From assembly GCA_030151925.1 (NCBI GenBank), contig JASLCY010000062.1:1-7458 (forward strand): DNA of 7,458 bases. The letters are read 5' to 3'. Positions 1 through 4,670 of this stretch are shown piece by piece. The first letter of the stretch is position 1, and each line of letters begins with the position of its first letter. Under the pieces are notes generated by a model. The model was given only the letters and a program-made list of their open reading frames with translations. It did no database searches and had not been told where the DNA came from. This DNA comes from Oligoflexus sp. GTDB taxonomy: Bacteria; Bdellovibrionota_B; Oligoflexia; Oligoflexales; Oligoflexaceae. Position numbers and translations under genes: made by a program.

Positions 1-67
1 CGAATATCTTTCAAAAGCTTCCCGTCCTATCGTAGTCTGAAGAAAATTCTACGAAGGACTAGCAGCC
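1..67 (+). promoter_or_regulatory. 5' leader and ribosome binding site of the GH5 gene
   Basis: The SD sequence is GAAGGA at 53-58, 9 nt before the ATG at 68, and supports that start. The leader can fold: CGTAG (31-35) pairs with CTACG (49-53), and an overlapping alternative, TAGTC (33-37) with GACTA (57-61), would cover the end of the SD. These are 5-bp stems and may be chance. No clear -35/-10 pair is visible in these 67 bases, so the promoter may lie to the left of the window. Confidence 0.55.
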
Positions 68-1786
68 ATGCGACTGAGTTTCAGCCTCTTCTTCGCCGTT
101 TTATTCGCTGTTCCCGCGTTTTCGCAGACCCTGCCGCTGAGCACCTCGGGCCGCAGCATCATCGATGCCGACGGCGAGCGTTTTCGCCTGAAATCCGCGA
201 ATTGGTATGGGGCCAACCTCGAGTCCGAAGTGGTCGGCGGCCTCGATCAGAAGCCTTTGCCTGAGATCGTAAGCCTCATCAAGTCCTGGGGATTCAACTC
301 TATCCGGCTGCCTTTCTCGAATCAGATGCTGCATCGCACGACTCCGGTCCCGCCGGCGGCCGTCGCGGCGAACCCGAATCTCGTCGGCCTGAGGCCTATC
401 GAGGTCTACGACGCCGTGGTGAAGGAACTCACGGCGCAAGGCCTCCTCGTGATCCTCAACAACCATAGCACCTCTTCCATCTGGTGCTGCGGCTTCGATA
501 ATAACGGGCTCTGGTATTACGAAGGGTCCGATGCCCCCTTCAGCGAAAAGGATTGGCAAAACGATTGGACGACTCTGGTCGATCGTTATCGGGACAACCC
601 GGGCGTCGTGGGCGTCGATCTCAGGAACGAGGTTCGTACAGCGAAATATAAAGGGACGTTCCTCCCGATCGTGCCTCTCTGGGGCTCGAACAATGCCGAA
701 GACTGGCGTCGCGCGGCCCAAGACGCCGGCCGCCTCGTACTCCAGCGCAACCCCAATTTGCTCGTCATCGTCGAAGCCATCAACTGGGAGGGGACCCTGC
801 CTATCCTCGGCTCCGGGAATAGGCCCTTCCTCGCTCATGTCCCTGAATTTCCGATCCATCTCCCGGTGCCGAACAAATTGGTCTATGCGGTCCATTCCTA
901 TTCTTTCATAGGCCCGCACCACAACGGCGATAGCAGCACCTCGAAGGGCCAGATCCGTTACAGCGATATGGACGAAGCCACGCTGCGCGAGACGTGGCGC
1001 AAGGAGTGGTCCTTCGTCCTCGATGAAGGAACGTATTACAATACCCCGATCTGGGTCAGTGAGTTCGGGATCGGCGCGGATGATTCTACCGAGGGCGACC
1101 GACGCTGGTTCAATACGCTCGCGAGCTTCATCGCGGAGAACGATCTTGATTTCGCTTACTGGCCTATCAACAGCGAAGGTTATGGGCTCGTCGACGGCAC
1201 CTATAGCCATAAGCTCGATCAGGACTGGCGCCGCGACAGCCTGCTGAAGATACTCGGCGAGACGACGCCTCATCCACGATCAGCGCAGCCTCAGTTCCGC
1301 TCGCTCGATATCCGGCGCAGCGACGACAACCTCACCTTGAGTTCGGAGGATTGGTTGCCTTATGCGGCCAAGGGCACTTGTCCCGAAGGTTATGCGCTCG
1401 TGGGCATGAGCCAGGACTATCGAGGCCTCTGTCGGGAATCGCAGGGAAAGGGTGGGAATGCGGTGGTGACGTCGGAAGTCTCGCCGCCGCTCGCGGGTTA
1501 TGATTGGGCCGTGGGAGCGACCAAATACGAATGCCCGAGAGGAACGGTCGCGGCAGGTTTCAGCAAATCCGCCTTTGCGCTGAACGGCCTGCTTTGCCGT
1601 CCCTTCGCTTCAAACACAGGCCGCTGCCAGGTTCGGAGCGCAGAACACGGAGACGATAGACCCGACGCCAAGGTGGGTGATTTCGCCTCCGGCTCCTACA
1701 AGGCCCAATGCGCCGACCATCAGGTGGTGGTCGGCATCGCTCATAAATCCGGGCGGTTCGTGAGCGAACTCTGCTGCGATGAATAA
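68..1786 (+). CDS. Secreted GH5 glycoside hydrolase (cellulase-like) with three-repeat C-terminal domain
   Basis: A 572-aa secreted retaining beta-glycosidase of family GH5, likely acting on a beta-glucan or other beta-linked glycan. Residues 1-19 form a Sec signal peptide (likely cleavage AFS|Q). The catalytic (beta/alpha)8 domain spans about 25-400 and has the residues expected in GH5: R80 (IRLP), H133 (NNH), N187-E188 (LRNE, acid/base), H276 and Y278 (VHSYS), E332 (SEFG, nucleophile) and W365 (YWP). The catalytic site looks intact. The NNH-x5-WCC stretch (131-141) and NEV in place of the common NEP recall the plant/fungal GH5 subfamily that I remember as GH5_11; this assignment is from memory. 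Residues 412-572 are a separate domain of three repeats built on D-[WF]-x8-C with Gly 8 residues after the Cys (C438, C489, C548), each with a later Cys (C455, C510, C569). It may bind carbohydrate or aid surface attachment. The gene is convergent with the SGNH lipoprotein gene. The GH5 fold is secure; the exact substrate is not. Confidence 0.92.
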   Translation: MRLSFSLFFAVLFAVPAFSQTLPLSTSGRSIIDADGERFRLKSANWYGANLESEVVGGLDQKPLPEIVSLIKSWGFNSIRLPFSNQMLHRTTPVPPAAVAANPNLVGLRPIEVYDAVVKELTAQGLLVILNNHSTSSIWCCGFDNNGLWYYEGSDAPFSEKDWQNDWTTLVDRYRDNPGVVGVDLRNEVRTAKYKGTFLPIVPLWGSNNAEDWRRAAQDAGRLVLQRNPNLLVIVEAINWEGTLPILGSGNRPFLAHVPEFPIHLPVPNKLVYAVHSYSFIGPHHNGDSSTSKGQIRYSDMDEATLRETWRKEWSFVLDEGTYYNTPIWVSEFGIGADDSTEGDRRWFNTLASFIAENDLDFAYWPINSEGYGLVDGTYSHKLDQDWRRDSLLKILGETTPHPRSAQPQFRSLDIRRSDDNLTLSSEDWLPYAAKGTCPEGYALVGMSQDYRGLCRESQGKGGNAVVTSEVSPPLAGYDWAVGATKYECPRGTVAAGFSKSAFALNGLLCRPFASNTGRCQVRSAEHGDDRPDAKVGDFASGSYKAQCADHQVVVGIAHKSGRFVSELCCDE

Positions 1787-1789
1787 AAA

Positions 1790-2644
1790 CTATTTCTTGA
1801 TCGCGTCGAACACGATTTGGCCCAATATTTCCCGGCCTTTTTCCGACGGGTGGACGTTGCAGGTCCCATCGCCGAGATCGATCAGGAGGCCGGCTTTGCA
1901 CGCGCTGCCGTCAAAATCCTTCGTCGCGGCCTTGAAGGCGTCAAAACCCGAGGCTACGGTCACACCTTTCAGGCCGGCGATGGCTTTCACTTCCGATTGG
2001 AGGATGCCGAGAGCGAAGCTCTGAACGAAATCCTTGTATTCATAAGCATACTGGGTCATGAAAATGATCTGGCCTTTATAACCCGTGCTGCGGATGCCGT
2101 CGATCACCGTGCCGAGGTTTTTACCGATAGTCACGGCGACCCCGGGAAGTTTACCGACTTCGCAGAGCGCGACGTTCGATGCGCTGGCGCATTCCTCTTG
2201 AACCATCAGAACATCATTGCCGCCGAACGTGAGCGTGACGAGTTTGGTATCGGGATGCTCCGTGAGGAAGGATTTTCCGAACTCGAACTGGCTCACATCA
2301 TATTGAACCTTGAGATGATCGTGGGACGGAGGATTTCCTGTATGGCAACCGTTATCAGGACCGTTGACATCGATGAAGGACGAAGTGGTCTCACCGGGGC
2401 AACCGGCGTTGGTCAATTTTAAGAAGGCCTTTTGAGCAACGACTTCCGGATAACCGACGAACTTGCCAGCGGCGACGTTCTCCGCGTTCTGCTCGATAAG
2501 GGGGTTCTTGCCGAACACGACGGAATCACCGAGGGCCAGATAAGGGACTGTCGGTTCATCGGCTTTTACGGATGAATTCGCGGGAGTTCCCCCGCATCCG
2601 GCAGCTAAAGCGCAAAGGGACAGGGCAACGAAGGGACTGCGCAT
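1790..2644 (-). CDS. SGNH/GDSL-family hydrolase lipoprotein
   Basis: A 284-aa lipoprotein of the SGNH hydrolase superfamily (esterase, lipase or carbohydrate deacetylase). The N-terminus has a basic start, a hydrophobic core and a lipobox LAAGC with the lipidated Cys at C17; Gly at +2 gives no inner-membrane retention signal, so outer-membrane anchoring is likely. The SGNH blocks are visible: GDS at 39-41 with nucleophile S41, block II Gly near G84 (CPGET), GGND at 141-144 with oxyanion residue N143, and the block V His at H265 (VHPS). The residue three before this His, usually Asp in DxxH, is C262; D257 and D259 lie nearby. Six further Cys (82/100, 152/161, 249/262) may form disulfides, fitting an exported enzyme. 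I chose the ATG at 2644 because AGGAG (2658-2654) is 9 nt upstream; a TTG at 2653 would abut the SD. It is probably co-transcribed with the flavoprotein gene upstream. The substrate is unknown. Confidence 0.88.
   Translation of the reverse strand: MRSPFVALSLCALAAGCGGTPANSSVKADEPTVPYLALGDSVVFGKNPLIEQNAENVAAGKFVGYPEVVAQKAFLKLTNAGCPGETTSSFIDVNGPDNGCHTGNPPSHDHLKVQYDVSQFEFGKSFLTEHPDTKLVTLTFGGNDVLMVQEECASASNVALCEVGKLPGVAVTIGKNLGTVIDGIRSTGYKGQIIFMTQYAYEYKDFVQSFALGILQSEVKAIAGLKGVTVASGFDAFKAATKDFDGSACKAGLLIDLGDGTCNVHPSEKGREILGQIVFDAIKK
1819..1842 (+). terminator. Weak candidate terminator for the GH5 gene, inside the neighbouring gene
   Basis: GGCC (1819-1822) can pair with GGCC (1834-1837) over an 11-nt loop, directly followed by TTTTT (1838-1842). 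It lies 33 nt after the GH5 stop and inside the 3' end of the opposite-strand lipoprotein gene. The stem is only 4 bp, so this is a weak call; termination could equally depend on Rho. Confidence 0.2.
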
Positions 2645-2708
2645 AACACTCAACTCCTAAAATGGAGCTGAAACGTTAGCGCTCCTGGCTTCGCAAGTCT
2701 AGACAAGA
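2645..2708 (-). promoter_or_regulatory. Intercistronic leader with SD that can pair two ways
   Basis: This is the 64-nt gap between the flavoprotein stop and the lipoprotein ATG. In transcript order it holds GGAGC (2685-2681), GCTCC (2668-2664) and the SD AGGAG (2658-2654). GCTCC can pair with the upstream GGAGC (12-nt loop), leaving the SD free, or with GGAGT of the SD region (6-nt loop, one G-T pair), hiding it. An 8-bp palindrome GTCTAGAC lies at 2697-2704. There is no intrinsic terminator with a real T-run, so read-through from the flavoprotein gene is plausible. The stems are short and the switch idea is inference. Confidence 0.35.
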
Positions 2709-4148
2709 TTAATTTACGGCGTAAGCGATCGCGTCTTTCTTCTCATCCACCAAACGCTTCATGAACGAAGCGAGGGCCGGGCTGTCGGCAGCGAGGGCCT
2801 TGGCCGCGACCAGCGCCGAATAAAGAGCCGTCTCCTGCAAGTCGGCGCCGGCCGTATAGTGCCCCGCGAAATAGAGGCCCTTGGGCGCCTGATAGGCGTT
2901 GAGATCACGCACGGCCTTCATCGTCGCCGGCGTGAGGCCGGTGTGGAAGAATTCCCTTTTGAGGATCAGATCCTTCGGCTGCTCCGCACGATGGTTGGCC
3001 CAGCTCTTGAAAATGTTCAGCGGCGCCTTGAGGGTCGAGCCCATCCAGACCGATCCTTCGCAATTCTCGCCGTCGACGGCTGCGTTCTGCGAGCACCAAT
3101 AGGCCGGATCCGCGGGCATATAGATAGGATCGCGATGCACGACCATGGTGGTCGGATAGAACTCGAAACGATCGAGGATATCGAACAGCGCCTTGTCGAG
3201 ATCGGCCAGGAATTTTTTGCTGTGATAAGGCGAGGCGTTCACCACCACCGCTTCAAACGGTCCTTCACGGCCGGCATCAGTCGTCACGAACCACTGGCCC
3301 TCGAACGATTCGATCTTGGTCACGGCCGATTTCACGTGCGCCGTCACGTTTTTGCAGCGACCGAGCAGCAGGTGGAGAATGCCTTCGAGGCCGATCGAAG
3401 AGTTGTAAGTATAAGCCGTCGCCATCATGTTCGCCGGGAACGTCCGGGCAAAAGCCATAAGCACCGCGCGGGCCGAGAACCCCATGGCCTGCGGGATGTT
3501 GCCCGTGGCCACCGAGGCGATCCACGGCGCGAGGATGGTGTCTTTATAAGTCTTGTCGATGGCGAGCTGATCGATCCACTCGCCGAGCGTCAGATCCCAG
3601 CTCATGGTATCGGGGGCCACACGCCCGATCCCCGCGAACTTCGCGAAGTTGAGCGCATGCCCCAGGTTGTCGAACGGATGGCTCGAAGTGAAGAGCGAGC
3701 TGCGCGTCGCGGCATCGAAGATGCTGAGGTTCGCGGGTTTATTGACGACGACGTCGTTCTTATCGTCGAGCGAAGCCAGGGCGCCGATCTCAGCGAGCAG
3801 CGACCAGTAGAGAGGATGGGTCTCAGGATGGAAGAATTCCGCACCGATATCGACCGAATAGGACGTGCCGTCGTCTTCGACGACGATGGTATCCGCATGG
3901 CCGCCGAGTTTCTCGGCCGCCTCGAAGAGATCGATCTTATAGCGGGCATCGGCGAAGTAGGCCGTGGCAATGCCGCCTATGCCGCTGCCGATAATCGCCA
4001 GACGTCGGGATAGGCTGTCGGCTGCAGGCGTCTCCTCGGCGAGAAGCTGCGTCGTACTCAAAACACCGAGGCCTAATGCGCCGCCCGTGAGATTACGCAA
4101 AGCTTCGCGACGGTTGATGCCTTTTGAATGCAATGATTGCTGGATCAT
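2709..4148 (-). CDS. Tat-exported FAD-dependent oxidoreductase (flavin amine oxidase-like)
   Basis: A 479-aa flavoprotein with the NAD(P)-binding Rossmann-like/flavin-containing amine oxidoreductase fold; it resembles predicted NAD/FAD-binding proteins of the COG2907 type. The N-terminus carries a Tat-like signal: N-R-R-E-A-L-R with R13-R14, then a Gly/Ala/Leu-rich stretch (21-36) and a likely cut near 37-39. The FAD dinucleotide motif GSGIGG is at 54-59, with E76 closing the second strand (LFEA) and the LGGH motif at 81-84. The C-terminal FAD motif GLYFAGHYTAG is at 424-434, followed by an ETALYSALVAAKAL helix. Both ends of the cofactor site are therefore present and the length is normal. 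The Tat signal implies folding with FAD in the cytoplasm before export to the periplasm. The ATG at 4148 has AGGGG (4159-4155) 6 nt upstream. The gene is divergent from the TonB receptor and upstream of the SGNH lipoprotein. The substrate is not predictable: amine, sterol, carotenoid or lipid are all possible. Confidence 0.87.
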   Translation of the reverse strand: MIQQSLHSKGINRREALRNLTGGALGLGVLSTTQLLAEETPAADSLSRRLAIIGSGIGGIATAYFADARYKIDLFEAAEKLGGHADTIVVEDDGTSYSVDIGAEFFHPETHPLYWSLLAEIGALASLDDKNDVVVNKPANLSIFDAATRSSLFTSSHPFDNLGHALNFAKFAGIGRVAPDTMSWDLTLGEWIDQLAIDKTYKDTILAPWIASVATGNIPQAMGFSARAVLMAFARTFPANMMATAYTYNSSIGLEGILHLLLGRCKNVTAHVKSAVTKIESFEGQWFVTTDAGREGPFEAVVVNASPYHSKKFLADLDKALFDILDRFEFYPTTMVVHRDPIYMPADPAYWCSQNAAVDGENCEGSVWMGSTLKAPLNIFKSWANHRAEQPKDLILKREFFHTGLTPATMKAVRDLNAYQAPKGLYFAGHYTAGADLQETALYSALVAAKALAADSPALASFMKRLVDEKKDAIAYAVN

Positions 4149-4174
4149 ACCGATCCCCTATCGTTGGTGAAAGC

Positions 4175-4194
4175 TTCTGACTTATAGTTCAGAA
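4175..4194. repeat. Inverted repeat TTCTGA-N8-TCAGAA, candidate operator
   Basis: Two perfect 6-bp arms (4175-4180 and 4189-4194) are separated by 8 nt, giving a 20-bp dyad. It lies just downstream of the proposed -10 of the flavoprotein gene, in the expected early transcribed leader, where a bound repressor would block transcription. A third TCAGAA occurs at 4254-4259. The regulator is unknown. Confidence 0.35.
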
Positions 4195-4195
4195 C

Positions 4196-4224
4196 GATAT
4201 ATCGACATGACCAGGTGAAAGCAA
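4196..4224 (-). promoter_or_regulatory. Candidate sigma70-type promoter of the flavoprotein gene
   Basis: Read on the minus strand, TTGCTT (4224-4219) and TATATC (4201-4196) are separated by 17 nt. They match 3/6 and 4/6 of the sigma70 boxes. An AT-rich stretch just upstream (about 4230-4250) could act as an UP element. The start of transcription would fall near 4189, about 40 nt before the ATG. The -10 overlaps a perfect 10-bp palindrome CGATATATCG (4195-4204), another possible operator. Confidence 0.3.
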
Positions 4225-4239
4225 GCGGCAAATATCTAA

Positions 4240-4264
4240 GAATTTTGAGTAGGTCAGAAAATTC
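4240..4264. repeat. Inverted repeat GAATTTT-N11-AAAATTC
   Basis: Perfect 7-bp arms at 4240-4246 and 4258-4264 flank an 11-nt spacer, upstream of the proposed flavoprotein promoter. The arms are A/T only apart from the end base, so chance is a real possibility. The spacer length equals that of the dyad at 4420-4442, and both run from GAA to TTC. Confidence 0.3.
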
Positions 4265-4321
4265 AAAAACCAGCTTAGAATCACGTAACGCTGACTCATC
4301 TGTCGCTGCCCAGAGACTTCA

Positions 4322-4346
4322 CTTTTTTTGAAGAGCTTTTTTTGAA
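4322..4346. repeat. Tandem 11-bp repeat CTTTTTTTGAA
   Basis: Two identical copies (4322-4332 and 4336-4346) are separated by GAG, a 14-bp period. Each holds a run of seven T. CTTC (4317-4320) can also pair with GAAG (4330-4333). Paired A/T tracts often bend DNA or attract nucleoid proteins; replication slippage could also have made them. Confidence 0.5.
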
Positions 4347-4419
4347 AACTCATGGATGCGGAAATTTTTGCAGGCCTCTATTCCGCCTTTTCACCATGCA
4401 TGAATTCACTCGAAAACGT

Positions 4420-4442
4420 GAACGTATTTGGAATAAACGTTC
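4420..4442. repeat. Inverted repeat GAACGT-N11-ACGTTC
   Basis: Perfect 6-bp arms at 4420-4425 and 4437-4442 flank an 11-nt spacer, with GAACG recurring at 4443-4447. It lies upstream of a TATAAT hexamer and could bind a dimeric regulator of the receptor gene. The regulator is unknown. Confidence 0.35.
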
Positions 4443-4511
4443 GAACGCTTGGTACATCTACCATTGCGGAGGAACACCGCGCGCTTCTCATGATGGACAA
4501 ACGTTTGCGCC

Positions 4512-4517
4512 TATAAT
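4512..4517 (+). promoter_or_regulatory. Candidate -10 box TATAAT upstream of the TonB receptor
   Basis: A perfect TATAAT hexamer. No good -35 lies 16-18 nt upstream: ATGATG at 4490-4495 matches only 3/6 at 16-nt spacing, and TGGACA (4494-4499, 5/6) is only 12 nt away. If used, it gives a leader of about 145 nt and probably needs an activator. Confidence 0.3.
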
Positions 4518-4575
4518 TCTCGGGAAACCTTGCATTACAAGATAGTATATGTTGGCAGCAATTCGTAAGCGTTCC

Positions 4576-4603
4576 TTACAAAGTTTTACAATGCGTTTTA
4601 CAA
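4576..4603 (+). repeat. TTACA direct repeats (two perfect GTTTTACAA) upstream of the TonB receptor
   Basis: TTACA occurs at 4576-4580, 4586-4590 and 4598-4602, starting 10 and 12 nt apart, about one helical turn. The last two sit in identical 9-mers GTTTTACAA (4583-4591, 4595-4603). A further TTACAA is at 4535-4540. Head-to-tail half-sites at about 11 bp are typical of OmpR/PhoB-family response regulators. TATAGC at 4614-4619 could be an associated -10, with the repeats overlying its -35 region. Confidence 0.5.
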
Positions 4604-4658
4604 AACCTTCATCTATAGCTGATTGCTAAACAATCTAGCCAATCTCCATCTGAACGTC

Positions 4659-4664
4659 AGGGAG
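4659..4664 (+). promoter_or_regulatory. Ribosome binding site that fixes the TonB receptor start
   Basis: AGGGAG, 6 nt before the ATG at 4671. It decides for this ATG over the in-frame TTG at 4623, because the protein from 4671 begins directly with a clean signal peptide. Confidence 0.85.
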
Positions 4665-4670
4665 CTACGA

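Larger units (their letters stand above)
4149..4670. promoter_or_regulatory. Divergent intergenic region, AT-rich and repeat-dense, no gene
   Basis: This 522-nt head-to-head gap separates the Tat flavoprotein (-) from the TonB receptor (+) and is clearly richer in A and T than the genes. I see no convincing gene in it. The longest open frame (4342-4545, 67 codons, TTG start) has no good SD, no recognisable domain and the base use of non-coding DNA. The region holds several short direct and inverted repeats, listed separately, and presumably both promoters. I saw no tRNA-like cloverleaf and recognised no riboswitch class. Confidence 0.7.

Noticed and set aside
101..1273. 390-codon minus-strand frame opposite the GH5 gene
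   Set aside because: Codon-aligned shadow of the GH5 gene, rich in Arg, Asp and Val as expected for a reverse reading; no domain.
1817..2422. 201-codon plus-strand frame opposite the SGNH lipoprotein gene
   Set aside because: Codon-aligned shadow of a gene with lipobox and SGNH blocks; no supporting SD or domain.
2645..2653. TTG start at 2653 for the SGNH lipoprotein
   Set aside because: It touches the AGGAG SD with no spacing; the ATG at 2644 is 9 nt from it and gives a normal lipoprotein signal.
2859..4013. 384-codon plus-strand frame opposite the flavoprotein gene
   Set aside because: Codon-aligned shadow; Arg/His/Glu-rich low-complexity protein with no motif, while the opposite strand has both FAD motifs.
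4451..4468. Sigma54-like GG...GC pair (TGGTAC ... TTGC)
   Set aside because: The spacing between GG and GC is about 3 nt too long for a sigma54 promoter.
4342..4545. 67-codon frame in the intergenic region
   Set aside because: TTG start, no SD, base composition of non-coding DNA, overlaps repeats and the TATAAT hexamer.
4623..4670. Upstream TTG start giving a 915-aa receptor
   Set aside because: It would put 16 extra residues before a complete signal peptide, and the AGGGAG SD sits ideally for the ATG at 4671.
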